DNA from: Mesorhizobium loti
Lineage (GTDB): Bacteria > Pseudomonadota > Alphaproteobacteria > Rhizobiales > Rhizobiaceae
DNA: 64,000 nucleotides
Direction of reading: 5' to 3'
Assembly: GCF_002858745.1 (NCBI RefSeq)
Contig: NZ_PJRO01000007.1
Location: forward strand, 303,505-367,504
Position 1 is the first letter of the stretch; each line of letters begins with the position of its first letter. The position numbers were made by a program, and so were the translations under genes. Below the pieces are notes generated by a model that was given only the letters and a program-made list of their open reading frames with translations, searched no databases and was not told the DNA's origin. Positions 17,619-27,542 of the stretch are shown one piece after another.

Positions 17619-18398
17619 ATGAACGGACAGGCTTCGGTGAACCATTCCAAACGGCACGGCGAAATCCTGCGCCTCCTGAAAGAGGAAGGCACGGTCACTG
17701 TCGCCGATCTCGCCCAGCGGCTCGACGTCTCGCTGGAGACGGTGCGGCGCGATGTGAAACCGCTGACGAAAGACGGTTCCGTGCTGAAGATGCACGGCGC
17801 CATCAGCCTGCCCAACATCGTCGGCGAAGCGCCATTCGAGCGGCGCATGCGCGACAATGCCGACGCCAAACGCACGATCGCGCGCATGGTGGCGGCAACG
17901 ATCCGCGATGGCGAATCCGTCATGCTGGACTGCGGCACCACCACCAGCTTCCTCGCCCGGGAGCTGCTGAGCCATCGCCGGCTCACCGTCGTGACCAATT
18001 CCTCCGACATCGCCCGCACCTTGGCCACCGCCAACGGCAACCGGGTCTATATGGCCGGCGGCGAACTGCGCAGCGATTCCGGTGCCGCCTTCGGCGTCTC
18101 GGCGATCGATTTCGTCGGCCGTTTCAGCGTCGATCACGCCGTCATTTCGGCAGGCGCCATCGATGCAACCGGCGGCGTCATGGACTTCGATCTCGAAGAG
18201 GCGGAGTTTGCGGCCACAGTGCTGTCGCGCGGCCAGCGTTCCGTCGTCGTCACCGACCACAGCAAGTTCGGCCGCCAGGGCCTTGTCCGGGTGTGTGGTT
18301 TTTCCGGCTTCTCCGAACTCGCTACCGACAAGGCGCCGCCCGCCAACATCGTCGCGGCACTGGAAACGGCCGGCGCGCGCCTGCACGTGGCAGGCTGA
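17619..18398 (+). CDS. DeoR-family transcriptional regulator
   Basis: A 259-residue repressor-type protein with an N-terminal DeoR helix-turn-helix (about residues 12-65: RHGEILRLLKEEGTVTVADL, LDVSLETVRRDVKPLTKDG, MHGA) and a C-terminal DeoRC effector domain (LDCGTTTSFLA, VVTNSSDIA, GGELR). Family effectors are usually phosphorylated metabolites, which fits the divergent phosphotransferase gene at 16542-17441: its product could be the inducer. The ATG at 17619 is chosen because the open frame further upstream overlaps the divergent gene. An additional GTG start lies a few codons downstream. Confidence 0.92.
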   Translation: MNGQASVNHSKRHGEILRLLKEEGTVTVADLAQRLDVSLETVRRDVKPLTKDGSVLKMHGAISLPNIVGEAPFERRMRDNADAKRTIARMVAATIRDGESVMLDCGTTTSFLARELLSHRRLTVVTNSSDIARTLATANGNRVYMAGGELRSDSGAAFGVSAIDFVGRFSVDHAVISAGAIDATGGVMDFDLEEAEFAATVLSRGQRSVVVTDHSKFGRQGLVRVCGFSGFSELATDKAPPANIVAALETAGARLHVAG

Positions 18399-18518
18399 AC
18401 CAGGCGAAGCATCCGCCTGATCCTTATCTTTTCTTGATACCTGGCAGAGCTATTCCCAATCGATATTTGACCGGCTTCGGGAGCATTTTCCGCATTCCTT
18501 GAATCGCGGAGAAGCATC

Positions 18519-18602
18519 GTGCTCGACCTCGCCTACCTTGCCCTTGGCATAGGATCCTTCCTGATTTTCGCGCTCTATGCCCGCGCGCTGACGCGGCTTT
18601 GA
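18519..18602 (+). CDS. 27-residue membrane peptide upstream of kdpF
   Basis: A very short frame from the GTG at 18519 encodes a 27-residue peptide, VLDLAYLALGIGSFLIFALY then ARALTRL. It is a single hydrophobic helix ending in a basic tail and is preceded by a good ribosome site (GGAGAAG). It sits 14 bp before kdpF, in the same direction, at the head of the kdp operon. I recall tiny peptides of similar form (helix followed by Y-x-R-A-C/L-x-R-L) before kdpF in other bacteria, so it is probably a real accessory gene, but its function is unknown. Confidence 0.6.
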   Translation: MLDLAYLALGIGSFLIFALYARALTRL

Positions 18603-18616
18603 GAGAGGTGATCCTG

Positions 18617-18700
18617 ATGGAAGCCTTACTCGGCCTCGCCGTTGCCGCTGCCCTTGGCGTCTACCTTCTGGTGACGCTGCTGCGGCCAGAGAAATTCTAG
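18617..18700 (+). CDS. kdpF: Potassium-transporting ATPase small subunit KdpF
   Basis: A 27-residue single-helix peptide, MEALLGLAVAAALGVYLLVT then LLRPEKF. The C-terminal L-x-x-PEKF is the hallmark of KdpF, which sits in the membrane against KdpA and stabilises the KdpFABC complex. An AGAGAGG ribosome site precedes the ATG; a GTG at 18609 is an alternative start giving a slightly longer peptide. kdpA follows after 36 bp. Confidence 0.88.
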   Translation: MEALLGLAVAAALGVYLLVTLLRPEKF

Positions 18701-18736
18701 AAAACAAAAAATTCTAAGAACAAAAAGAGTTCCGCC

Positions 18737-20446
18737 ATGTCTTTGATCGGATGGCTGCAGATCGGCCTGCTTTTTCTCCTCACATTTTTGCTGATCAAGC
18801 CGCTTGGCTTGTTCATGGCAAAAGTCTTTTCCAATCAACGAACCTTCCTGTCGTCCGTGCTTGGCCCTGTCGAGCGCGGCTTCTACGCGTTGGCCGGCGT
18901 CGATCCGAAGAAAGAGCAGGGCTGGCTGGCTTATGCGTTTTCGATGATCGCCTTCAGCATCGCAGGCCTGGTCCTGCTCTACGCGATCCAGCGGCTGCAG
19001 GCCTATCTGCCCTACAACCCGCAAGGGTTCGCTGGTGTCGCGCCCGACCTTGCCTTCAACACCGCCGCGTCCTTTGTCACCAACACGAACTGGCAGTCCT
19101 ATGGCGGCGAAACCACGATGAGCCATTTCACGCAGATGGCCGGGCTGACCGTGCAAAACTTCGTTTCCGCCGCCAGCGGCATTGCCATGGCGATGGCACT
19201 GACCCGCGCCTTCATCCGCTCGAACGGCACGACCGTCGGCAATTTCTGGGTCGACCTGACCCGCTCCACGCTTTACGTGTTGCTGCCGCTCGCCATTGTC
19301 GTGGCAATCGCCTTCGTGGCGATGGGCCTGCCGCAGACGCTCGACGGTTCGGTGACGGCAACCACGCTCGAAGGCGCCAACCAGACCCTTGCGCTTGGGC
19401 CTGTCGCCAGCCAGGAAGCGATCAAGCAGCTCGGTACCAATGGCGGCGGCTTCTTCAACGTCAATGCCGCGCATCCGTTCGAGAACCCGACGGCGTTGTC
19501 GAACTACCTCAACATCCTGTCCATGCTCGCGGTAACGGCAGCTCTCGCCTACACCTTCGGCCAGATGGTCGGTGACCGCCGCCAGGGCTGGGCCTTTGTC
19601 GCCACCATCGCCATCCTTTTGATCACCGGCGTCGGCGTCATCTACTGGGCCGAGACGCAGGGCAACCCGATCCTGACTGCGCTCGGCCTCGACAATGCGC
19701 TCGGCAACATGGAAGGCAAGGAAGTGCGCTTCGGCCAGGCCATGACCGCCGCCTACGCGGCTGTTACGACCGGCATTTCCGATGGCGGCGTCAACGGCAT
19801 GCATGGCTCGCTGACCGGCCTTGGCGGCCTCGTCCCGATGTTTCTGATGCAGCTCGGCGAAGTGCTGCCCGGCGGCGTCGGCTCCGGCCTCTACGGCATG
19901 ATCGTCTTCGCCATCCTCGCCGTCTTCGTTGCCGGCCTGATGGTTGGCCGCACGCCGGAATTCCTCGGCAAGAAGATCGAAGGCCGCGAGATGAAATTCG
20001 CCATGCTGGCGGTGCTCATCCTGCCACTGTCGATCCTTGGCTTCACCGCGCTGTCGGCCACGCTGCCGTTCGCCGTCGCCTCGATCAGCATGGGCGGCCC
20101 GCACGGCCTGTCCGAAATCCTCTATGCCTATGTGTCGACGACGGCCAACAACGGCTCTGCCTTCGGCGGCCTGACCGCAAACACACCCTGGTACAACACC
20201 ACGCTCGGCATCGCCATGCTGCTCGGCCGCTTCGGTTATGTCGTGCCTGTTCTGGCCATCGCCGGCTCGCTGGTCGGCAAGACCAGGACGACGGCGTCGG
20301 CCGGTACCTTCCCGACACACACGCCGCTGTTCGTCGGCCTGCTCGTCGGCGTCATCCTCATCCTGGGCGGCCTGCAATATTTCCCGGCCCTCGCCCTCGG
20401 CCCCATCGTCGAGCATTTCGCGATGCTGGCCGGCCAGACGTTCTAA
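18737..20446 (+). CDS. kdpA: Potassium-transporting ATPase subunit KdpA
   Basis: The potassium-selective channel-like subunit of the high-affinity KdpFABC pump, 569 residues with about ten membrane helices. It has the selectivity-filter-like loops of the family: [51 protein letters not shown] and [13 protein letters not shown]. It binds K+ from the periplasm and passes it to the KdpB site. Operon order F-A-B-C-D-E, with kdpB 12 bp downstream. Confidence 0.98.
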   Translation: MSLIGWLQIGLLFLLTFLLIKPLGLFMAKVFSNQRTFLSSVLGPVERGFYALAGVDPKKEQGWLAYAFSMIAFSIAGLVLLYAIQRLQAYLPYNPQGFAGVAPDLAFNTAASFVTNTNWQSYGGETTMSHFTQMAGLTVQNFVSAASGIAMAMALTRAFIRSNGTTVGNFWVDLTRSTLYVLLPLAIVVAIAFVAMGLPQTLDGSVTATTLEGANQTLALGPVASQEAIKQLGTNGGGFFNVNAAHPFENPTALSNYLNILSMLAVTAALAYTFGQMVGDRRQGWAFVATIAILLITGVGVIYWAETQGNPILTALGLDNALGNMEGKEVRFGQAMTAAYAAVTTGISDGGVNGMHGSLTGLGGLVPMFLMQLGEVLPGGVGSGLYGMIVFAILAVFVAGLMVGRTPEFLGKKIEGREMKFAMLAVLILPLSILGFTALSATLPFAVASISMGGPHGLSEILYAYVSTTANNGSAFGGLTANTPWYNTTLGIAMLLGRFGYVVPVLAIAGSLVGKTRTTASAGTFPTHTPLFVGLLVGVILILGGLQYFPALALGPIVEHFAMLAGQTF

Positions 20447-20458
20447 AGGACATTACCC

Positions 20459-22498
20459 ATGTCGACCGCTATCCAACACAAGCTCTTCGAACCGGCCATC
20501 CTGTGGCCGGCCCTTGGGCAGGCCTTCGTCAAGCTCGCGCCGCAGAAGCTGATGCGCAATCCCGTCATCTTCGTCACCGAAGTGGTGGCGGCGCTGGTGA
20601 CGCTGATGTTCCTGCGCGATCTCGTCATCGCCGGCGGCAAGCCGCTGTTCTCCGGCCAGATCGCTGCCTGGCTGTGGTTCACCGTGCTGTTCGCCAACTT
20701 CGCCGAGGCAGTTGCGGAAGGACGCGGCAAGGCACAGGCCGACAGCCTGCGCCGCACCAAGTCTCAGCTCACTGCTCGCAAGCTGCTGTCCGAAGACGGG
20801 CTGGACATCGCCAGCATCCCTGCCACCGATCTCAAGGTCGGCGACATGGTGCTGGTCGAGGCCGGTGAACTGATCCCGGGCGACGGCGAGATCGTGGAAG
20901 GCATCGCCTCGGTCAACGAAAGCGCCATCACCGGTGAATCCGCGCCCGTCATCCGCGAATCCGGCGGCGACCGTTCGGCCGTCACCGGCGGCACCCAGGT
21001 GCTCTCCGACTGGATCAAGGTGCGTATCACCGCTGCCCCCGGTTCTTCCTTCGTCGACCGCATGATCGCCCTCATCGAAGGCGCCGAACGCCAGAAGACA
21101 CCGAACGAGATCGCCCTGTCGATCCTGCTGTCGGGCCTCACCCTGGTCTTCCTGATCGCAGTGACGACACTGTGGGGTCTCGCCGGCTATTCGGGCACGG
21201 TGCTTTCAGTCACGGTGCTGGCGGCGCTGCTGGTGACCCTGATCCCGACCACCATCGGCGGCCTGCTGTCGGCCATCGGCATCGCCGGCATGGACCGCCT
21301 GGTGCGCTTCAACGTCATCGCCACTTCCGGCCGTGCCGTAGAGGCAGCCGGTGACGTCGACACGCTTCTGCTCGACAAGACCGGCACCATCACCTTCGGC
21401 AACCGCATGGCGACCGAATTCCTGCCGGTGCCGGGCATCCGCGCCGAGGAACTGGCCGAAGCCGCCATGCTGGCGAGCCTTGGCGACGAGACGCCGGAAG
21501 GCCGCTCGATCGTGGCGCTGGCCACCGGCGAATTCGGCGCTGCCGCCCCTGCCAAAAAACCCGATACGATCGTGCCGTTCGCGGCCGAGACCAGGCTGTC
21601 GGGTGTCGATCTCGGCGCGCGCCGCCTGCGCAAGGGTGCCGTTGATTCGGTGCTGAAATTCACCGGGCTGGATGAGGCCCGCGTGCCAACCGCCTTCCGC
21701 CAGGCGGTCGACCTGGTGGCGCGCACCGGCGGTACGCCGCTGGCTGTCGCCGAAGGCAACAAGCTGCTCGGTGTCATCCACCTCAAGGACGTGGTGAAGC
21801 CCGGCATCAAGGAGCGCTTCGCGGCGCTGCGCGCCATGGGCATCCGCACCGTCATGGTCACCGGCGACAACCCGGTCACCGCAGCGGCGATCGCCTCCGA
21901 GGCCGGCGTCGACGACTATCTGGCGGAAGCGACCCCGGAGCAGAAGCTCGGCTATATCCGCAAGGAACAGGAAGGCGGGCGGCTGATCGCTATGTGTGGC
22001 GACGGCACCAACGATGCGCCTGCACTCGCCCAGGCCGACGTCGGCGTGGCCATGCAGAGCGGCACCCAGGCCGCGCGCGAAGCCGCCAACATGGTCGACC
22101 TCGATTCCAGCCCGACCAAGCTGATCGAGATCGTCGAGATCGGCAAGCAGTTGCTGATGACGCGCGGCTCGCTGACGACCTTCTCGATCGCCAACGACGT
22201 CGCCAAATATTTCGCCATCATCCCGGCGCTGTTCGTGGTGACCTATCCGGCACTCGATTACCTCAACATCATGCGGTTGACCTCGCCGGAATCGGCGATC
22301 CTGTCGGCGGTGATCTTCAACGCGCTGATCATCGTTGCGCTGATCCCGCTGGCGCTGAAGGGTGTTGCCTACCGTCCGGTCGGTGCAGCGGCGCTGCTGC
22401 GCCGCAATCTCCTCGTCTACGGCCTCGGCGGCCTGATCCTGCCCTTCGCAGGCATCAAGCTGGTCGACATCGCCGTCTCGGCTCTCCATCTGGTGTAA
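20459..22498 (+). CDS. kdpB: Potassium-transporting ATPase ATP-binding subunit KdpB
   Basis: P-type ATPase subunit, 679 residues. The phosphorylated aspartate is at about residue 306 in [13 protein letters not shown]. The actuator TGES loop appears as [13 protein letters not shown]-like [14 protein letters not shown], and the hinge as [21 protein letters not shown]. The N-terminal helices include the serine-rich TGES-regulated module shared with other KdpB proteins. ATP hydrolysis here drives K+ uptake through KdpA. kdpC starts two bases after its stop. Confidence 0.98.
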   Translation: MSTAIQHKLFEPAILWPALGQAFVKLAPQKLMRNPVIFVTEVVAALVTLMFLRDLVIAGGKPLFSGQIAAWLWFTVLFANFAEAVAEGRGKAQADSLRRTKSQLTARKLLSEDGLDIASIPATDLKVGDMVLVEAGELIPGDGEIVEGIASVNESAITGESAPVIRESGGDRSAVTGGTQVLSDWIKVRITAAPGSSFVDRMIALIEGAERQKTPNEIALSILLSGLTLVFLIAVTTLWGLAGYSGTVLSVTVLAALLVTLIPTTIGGLLSAIGIAGMDRLVRFNVIATSGRAVEAAGDVDTLLLDKTGTITFGNRMATEFLPVPGIRAEELAEAAMLASLGDETPEGRSIVALATGEFGAAAPAKKPDTIVPFAAETRLSGVDLGARRLRKGAVDSVLKFTGLDEARVPTAFRQAVDLVARTGGTPLAVAEGNKLLGVIHLKDVVKPGIKERFAALRAMGIRTVMVTGDNPVTAAAIASEAGVDDYLAEATPEQKLGYIRKEQEGGRLIAMCGDGTNDAPALAQADVGVAMQSGTQAAREAANMVDLDSSPTKLIEIVEIGKQLLMTRGSLTTFSIANDVAKYFAIIPALFVVTYPALDYLNIMRLTSPESAILSAVIFNALIIVALIPLALKGVAYRPVGAAALLRRNLLVYGLGGLILPFAGIKLVDIAVSALHLV

Positions 22499-22500
22499 TC

Positions 22501-23070
22501 ATGACAAGCACTCTTCGCCCCGCCTTTGTGATGATCGTGTTGTTCACGATCCTGCTCGGCATCGCCTACCCGCTCGCCATCACCGGCGTCGGCCAGATCG
22601 TCCTGCCGGCACAGGCAAACGGCAGCCTGATCCGGCAGAACGGCACCGTCATCGGTTCGGAACTGATCGGCCAAAACTTCACGACCGACCGCTATTTCTG
22701 GCCGCGTCCATCGGCGATCGGCAGCACGCCCTACGACGCCGGCAATTCGAGCGGCTCGAACCTCGGCACCACCTCGCAGAAGCTGAAAGAGCGGGTGACG
22801 ACGGACATCCAGCGCCTGAATGGTGCCGGCATAGCCAGCCCCGTACCCACCGACGCGGCGACCACTTCCGGCTCGGGGCTTGACCCGCACATCTCGCCCG
22901 ATTTTGCGCGTGACCAGGTGGCGCGCGTCGCCAAGGCGCGCGGCTTGCCGGAAACGGATGTGGCCAAGCTGGTCGACGAAACCGAGGAAGGTCGATTGTT
23001 CGGCCTGATCGGCGAACCCCGCGTCAACGTGCTGAAACTAAATCTCGCGCTGGATCGGCTAAAGTCCTAA
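22501..23070 (+). CDS. kdpC: Potassium-transporting ATPase subunit KdpC
   Basis: A 189-residue subunit with one N-terminal membrane helix (about 8-28) and a periplasmic domain: [50 protein letters not shown] and [11 protein letters not shown] are all standard KdpC motifs. It stabilises the complex and raises ATP affinity. The ATG at 22501 is chosen since the frame further upstream only shadows kdpB. Confidence 0.97.
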   Translation: MTSTLRPAFVMIVLFTILLGIAYPLAITGVGQIVLPAQANGSLIRQNGTVIGSELIGQNFTTDRYFWPRPSAIGSTPYDAGNSSGSNLGTTSQKLKERVTTDIQRLNGAGIASPVPTDAATTSGSGLDPHISPDFARDQVARVAKARGLPETDVAKLVDETEEGRLFGLIGEPRVNVLKLNLALDRLKS

Positions 23071-23079
23071 ATCTACTTA

Positions 23080-25791
23080 ATGGCCGATAGCGACCGTCAC
23101 CGAGAAAAGCGCGCAGACCCAGACGCGCTTCTGGCACTGGCAGGCAAACAGGAACGTGGTCGGCTGACCGTGTTCCTGGGCGCCGCGCCGGGCGTCGGCA
23201 AGACCTATGCCATGCTGTCGCGCGCGCGCCGCGTGAAGGAGGATGGCGGCGACATCCTGATCGGCCTTGTCGAAACGCATGGCCGCAGCGAGACCGCAGC
23301 ACTGCTCGACGGGCTGGAAGTACTGCCGCTTCGCAGCATTCCCTATCGCGGCCGCACCATCGAGGAATTCGACCTCGACGCCGCACTTGTGCGCCATCCG
23401 CATACGATCGTGGTCGACGAACTGGCGCATACCAACGCGCCGGAAAGCCGCCACCCCAAGCGCTTCCAGGATATCGACGAGCTTCTGGCCGCCGGTATCA
23501 ATGTCTGGACGGCGCTGAACATCCAGCACCTGGAAAGCCTGTCGGACGTCGTCACCCAGATCACCGGTGTGCCGGTGCGCGAACAGATCCCCGACACGGT
23601 GCTGAAGAAAGCCGACGAAGTGCTGCTGGTGGATCTGCCGCCGGCGGAACTGCTGGAGCGGCTGAAGGAAGGCAAGGTCTACCTGCCCGCCAATGCGGCG
23701 CGCGCGGCGGACTCCTTCTTCCGGCTCGGCAATCTCACCGCACTGCGCGACCTGGCGCTGCGGCGCACCGCCGACCGCGTCGACGACCAGATGGTCGACT
23801 ATCTCAAGCAGAACGCCATCGAAGGCCCGTGGCCTTCCGCCGAACGGCTGCTGGTTTGCATCGGCCCCGACGCGCTTTCCGAAAAGGTTGTGCGCATCGC
23901 CAGTCGGCTCGCTTCGGGCCTCAACGCGCATTGGATCGTCGCGTCGATCGAGCCGGTCGATCGCGCCGTTGCCGATCAGGCCGGCGAGCGGAGGCTCGAC
24001 GACACCTTCCGCCTCGCCGAACGGCTTGGCGCGGAAACGCGACGGGTCAAGGGCAACGATTTCGTCGAGGAAATCCTGCGGCTCGCAAGACGCGAGCACG
24101 CCACGCAGATCGTCATCGGTGGGCGCAAGCAACCGTTCCCGTGGCGCCTGTTCCGACGTTCGTTGCCCGATGCGCTGATGGAAAAGGCTTCGGGGATCGG
24201 GATCTATGTCGTCACCGGCGACGATACGATGCCGCCGCCAGCAACACCGGTGAAACAACGTCCGCTGTCGCTTCGCATGGCCCGCGATGTTGGCATGGCC
24301 CTCGCCATGGTTGCTACTGCGACCGGCTTCGGCTTGACCATCGACGAAGTGGTGCGGCTGCCGAACATCTCGATCATCTATCTGCTGGCGGTGTTGGCCT
24401 CAGCGATCAGCGGCGGCTATCTGGCCGCGGTCGTTGCCGCACTCGGCTCGGCCATCGCCTATAATTTTTTCTTCATCCCGCCGTTCTACACGCTGACCAT
24501 CGCCGAACCGCACGAAGTCTTCGCGCTGTTCGTTTTCCTCGCGGCGGCAATGCTCACCGGCGGCCTCACCTCGCGGCTGCGGGAGCAGGCCAAGGTGTCC
24601 GGCGAACGCTCGGCCACCACCCAGACGCTCTACGATTATACACGCAAGCTTTCCGGCACCGCGAAGCAGGACGATGTGGTGTGGGCGACCGTTTCGCAAC
24701 TGCAGGGCGCGCTGTCACGCACCGTTGCCCTCCTGCTGCCGGACCAGGGCGAGTTGCGCTTGCAGGCGTCATGGCCGCCAGACACCGAACTCGGCGTCCC
24801 CGACATGGCGGCCGCACGCTGGGCGTATGAAAAGAGCGAAGAGGCCGGCAGCGGCACCGGCACGCTGCCCAACAGCGCCTTCCGCTTCATCCCGCTGATG
24901 AGCCCGCATGGCGTCGTCGGCGTCTGCGGCATTCAGCAGGACGGCGAATTGCTGGAAGGAACCGAAGAAAGAATGCTGAACGCCATCCTCGATCAGTCGG
25001 CGGTTGCCATCGACCGGGCACGATTGTCCAAGGAAAGCCTTCGGCAGGCCACCGCCCTGGAAGGTGAACGTTTCCGTTCGGCATTGCTCGCCTCTGTCTC
25101 GCACGACCTCAAGACCCCGCTCGCCACCATCACCGGCGCCATCACCAGCCTGCGCGAACTCGGCGACAAGATGGATAAGGGCAGCCGCGACGACCTTCTC
25201 GTTTCGATCGATGAAGAAAGCGCCCGGCTGTCGCGCTTCCTCGCCAACCTGCTCGACATGACACGCATCGAATCCGGTTCGGTCGAAGCCAAGCGCGACT
25301 GGGTCGACGTCTCTGACGTGATCAACTCCACGGTGGAGCGCTCCCGCAAGGTGTTCCCGGGGCGCGCTGTCGAAGTGCAGCTTGCGCCGGACCTGCCGCT
25401 CATCCGCGGCGATAGCGTGCTTCTGGGGCAAGTGCTGTTCAACCTGGTCGACAACGCCGACAAATATGGCGGCGCCGAGCCGATCCGCATTTATGCGCGG
25501 CACGACCGCGACGAACTTGTCCTTTCCGTCGTAGACATGGGCAGGGGTATTCCCGAAAAGGACCTCGAGCAGGTGTTCGAAAAATTCTTCCGGCGCGGCA
25601 AGCCGGACGGCCGCGCGCCAGGCACGGGGCTCGGCCTGCCGATCGCACGCGGTTTCGTCGAGGCTATGGGTGGCACCATCAAGGCGGAAAGCCCTGCCCA
25701 GAAACGAAAAGGCACACGCATGATCCTGCGCTTCCCGGTCGAAGACATGCCTGTCGAAGCTTCGCTCGCCGAAAAGGGGGCGATTGCGTGA
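23080..25791 (+). CDS. kdpD: Osmosensitive K+ channel sensor histidine kinase KdpD
   Basis: A 903-residue sensor. The N-terminal KdpD domain carries GAAPGVGKTYAML (Walker A-like) and HTNAPESRHPKRFQDIDELL. A universal-stress-type domain follows at about 250-370, four clustered membrane helices at about 400-500, a GAF domain, and a kinase core with SVSHDLKTPLATITG (H about 674), LVDNADKYGG, DMGRGIPEKD and GTGLGLPIARG. It responds to low K+ or osmotic stress and controls KdpE, whose GTG start overlaps its stop codon. Confidence 0.97.
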   Translation: MADSDRHREKRADPDALLALAGKQERGRLTVFLGAAPGVGKTYAMLSRARRVKEDGGDILIGLVETHGRSETAALLDGLEVLPLRSIPYRGRTIEEFDLDAALVRHPHTIVVDELAHTNAPESRHPKRFQDIDELLAAGINVWTALNIQHLESLSDVVTQITGVPVREQIPDTVLKKADEVLLVDLPPAELLERLKEGKVYLPANAARAADSFFRLGNLTALRDLALRRTADRVDDQMVDYLKQNAIEGPWPSAERLLVCIGPDALSEKVVRIASRLASGLNAHWIVASIEPVDRAVADQAGERRLDDTFRLAERLGAETRRVKGNDFVEEILRLARREHATQIVIGGRKQPFPWRLFRRSLPDALMEKASGIGIYVVTGDDTMPPPATPVKQRPLSLRMARDVGMALAMVATATGFGLTIDEVVRLPNISIIYLLAVLASAISGGYLAAVVAALGSAIAYNFFFIPPFYTLTIAEPHEVFALFVFLAAAMLTGGLTSRLREQAKVSGERSATTQTLYDYTRKLSGTAKQDDVVWATVSQLQGALSRTVALLLPDQGELRLQASWPPDTELGVPDMAAARWAYEKSEEAGSGTGTLPNSAFRFIPLMSPHGVVGVCGIQQDGELLEGTEERMLNAILDQSAVAIDRARLSKESLRQATALEGERFRSALLASVSHDLKTPLATITGAITSLRELGDKMDKGSRDDLLVSIDEESARLSRFLANLLDMTRIESGSVEAKRDWVDVSDVINSTVERSRKVFPGRAVEVQLAPDLPLIRGDSVLLGQVLFNLVDNADKYGGAEPIRIYARHDRDELVLSVVDMGRGIPEKDLEQVFEKFFRRGKPDGRAPGTGLGLPIARGFVEAMGGTIKAESPAQKRKGTRMILRFPVEDMPVEASLAEKGAIA

Positions 25792-26480
25792 GCGGCTTTC
25801 GTGTCCTGGTCGTCGACGACGAACCGCAGATCCAGCGCTTCCTGCGCCCGGCGCTGACGGCTGCCGGCTATGAGGTGATCGAGGCTGGAACCGGCGCCCA
25901 GGCCTTGAAAGCCATCGCCACGGCAGCACCCGACCTCATCATCCTCGATCTCGGTCTGCCCGACATGGACGGCAAGGAGGTGGTGAAGAACGTGCGCGGC
26001 TGGTCCGAGCTGCCGATCATCATCCTCTCGGCACGTGACCGCGAGAGCGAGAAGATCGCCGCGCTCGACCTCGGCGCCGACGACTATATCGAAAAGCCGT
26101 TCGGCATCGGCGAACTGACGGCACGCATCCGCACGGCGCTGCGCCACCGCACCCGCGAGGACGGCGGCGTGACGGAGATTTCCGTCGACGGGCTGCATAT
26201 CGATACCGTGCGCCGGCTGATCACGCGCGACGACGCGCCGATCCACCTGACGCCGAAGGAATACGATCTCGTTCTGATGCTGGCGCGCCACGCCGGGCGT
26301 GTCGTCACGCACAGGGCATTGCTGACATCGGTCTGGGGTCCGGCCCATGCCGACGACCTGCACTATCTTCGCGTGTTCGTCGGTCAGGTACGCAGCAAGA
26401 TCGAACGCGACCCGTCCGCGCCGGCGATCATCAGGACGGAGCCCGGCGTCGGCTATCGTTTCGTCGGCGATGAGAGCTGA
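25788..26480 (+). CDS. kdpE: KDP operon response regulator KdpE
   Basis: A 230-residue OmpR-type regulator: receiver domain with VDDEPQ, phospho-acceptor in LIILDLGLPDMDG and KPF near residue 103, then a winged-helix domain ending in VGQVRSKIERDPSAPAII and PGVGYRFVG. The GTG start overlaps the kdpD stop (GTGA), so the pair is coupled. It activates kdpFABC under potassium limitation. The last 28 bp overlap the end of the convergent LysR gene. Confidence 0.97.
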   Translation: MSGFRVLVVDDEPQIQRFLRPALTAAGYEVIEAGTGAQALKAIATAAPDLIILDLGLPDMDGKEVVKNVRGWSELPIIILSARDRESEKIAALDLGADDYIEKPFGIGELTARIRTALRHRTREDGGVTEISVDGLHIDTVRRLITRDDAPIHLTPKEYDLVLMLARHAGRVVTHRALLTSVWGPAHADDLHYLRVFVGQVRSKIERDPSAPAIIRTEPGVGYRFVGDES

Positions 26481-27424
26481 GACCGGCCCGAAGTGCCAAC
26501 TATGACGGCTGGGCTGCGAGCTTCGGCATTTGCCTGGAGTGACTGTTCGACCTCAGCCAACAACCATTCGCGGAAAGCCTTTATCTTGGGCACATTGCGT
26601 CGCGAGGTCGGGTAGACCAGCCAGTAGGAATGCCCATCGTCACCAACCAGATCGAAAGGCTGGATCAGGCGGCCGTCGGCCAGTTCCGCCTGGAAAAGCT
26701 CACGGGTCAGGATGGCGACGCCGTGGCCGGCGATCGCCGCGCTCGCCTCATACATCTGCGCGCCCAAGCTGCTGGCCGGCCGTGAGGCAAGTTCGCCAGA
26801 GTCAACGCCGGCGAGCTTGAACCATTCCCTCCACCAGATGTCACCCGGATCGAGAATCGGCAGACGCAGGAGATCCGCAGGCTCCTTCACGCCGCCAATG
26901 CTGGCGGCCAAAGCCGGGCTCAGCACCGCCGTGAAATCGGCGGAAAACAGCTTGTGCACCTCCGTTCCCGGCCACTGGCCGCGACCGGAGCGGATGGCGA
27001 TATCGACATCTTCCCGTGCGAAATCGATCAGCCTGCTCGACGTGTCGAGACGCACGGCGAGCGAGGGATACATCATCTGGAATGTGCCAAGCCGCCGAGC
27101 CAGCCAATTGGAGGCGAAGGTCAGGATCGTGCTGACGCACAGGACGCCCTCCGCGCCGGAGCGCGCAGCCGAATAAGCCTCGCCGATGATCGCGAACGCA
27201 TCGGTAATGGCGGGCGCCAGTCGCTGCCCAACGTCGGTCAGTTCGATATGGCGCGGATGCCGCAGGAAAAGCTGCGCGCCCAAACGCTCCTCCAGAAGCT
27301 TGATCTGATAGCTGGCCGCGGCCTGCGTCATGCCGAGCTCACGCGCTGCCTTGGTGAAGGACAGATGCCGCGCGACCGCTTCGAAGACGCGGGTGGCGGT
27401 GAGTGGGGGAAGTTGAAAACTCAT
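26453..27424 (-). CDS. LysR-family transcriptional regulator (GcvA-like)
   Basis: A 323-residue LysR protein. The winged helix is at residues 5-65 (LPPLTATRVFEAVARHLSFT, AARELGMTQAAASYQIKLLE, RHPRHIELTDVG), followed by a periplasmic-binding-like effector domain. The opening LPPLTATRVFEAVARH resembles GcvA/AmpR-type regulators. It converges on kdpE with a 28-bp overlap of coding ends, so the extreme C-terminus may be variable. The only gene immediately upstream on the other strand is the small DUF1127-like gene at 27543; target unknown. Confidence 0.92.
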   Translation of the reverse strand: MSFQLPPLTATRVFEAVARHLSFTKAARELGMTQAAASYQIKLLEERLGAQLFLRHPRHIELTDVGQRLAPAITDAFAIIGEAYSAARSGAEGVLCVSTILTFASNWLARRLGTFQMMYPSLAVRLDTSSRLIDFAREDVDIAIRSGRGQWPGTEVHKLFSADFTAVLSPALAASIGGVKEPADLLRLPILDPGDIWWREWFKLAGVDSGELASRPASSLGAQMYEASAAIAGHGVAILTRELFQAELADGRLIQPFDLVGDDGHSYWLVYPTSRRNVPKIKAFREWLLAEVEQSLQANAEARSPAVIVGTSGRSQLSSPTKR

Positions 27425-27542
27425 CGGCCATAAGCCCTCTTTATGGGTGATGATCGACGTTCAATTGGAAACAAAGGCAAAAAAGTACGACATTCAGCAT
27501 CAACGGATCAGATGCATTTAAGAATACCGGAGGCGTTTTACC

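Noticed and set aside
18399-18518. A KdpE binding site upstream of the kdp operon
   Set aside because: No clear inverted or direct repeat resembling a KdpE box stood out in the 120 bp before the first small peptide.
18626-20416. A 596-codon minus-strand frame opposite kdpA
   Set aside because: kdpA is unmistakable; the frame is highly charged and glutamine-rich, as expected for the complement of a membrane gene.
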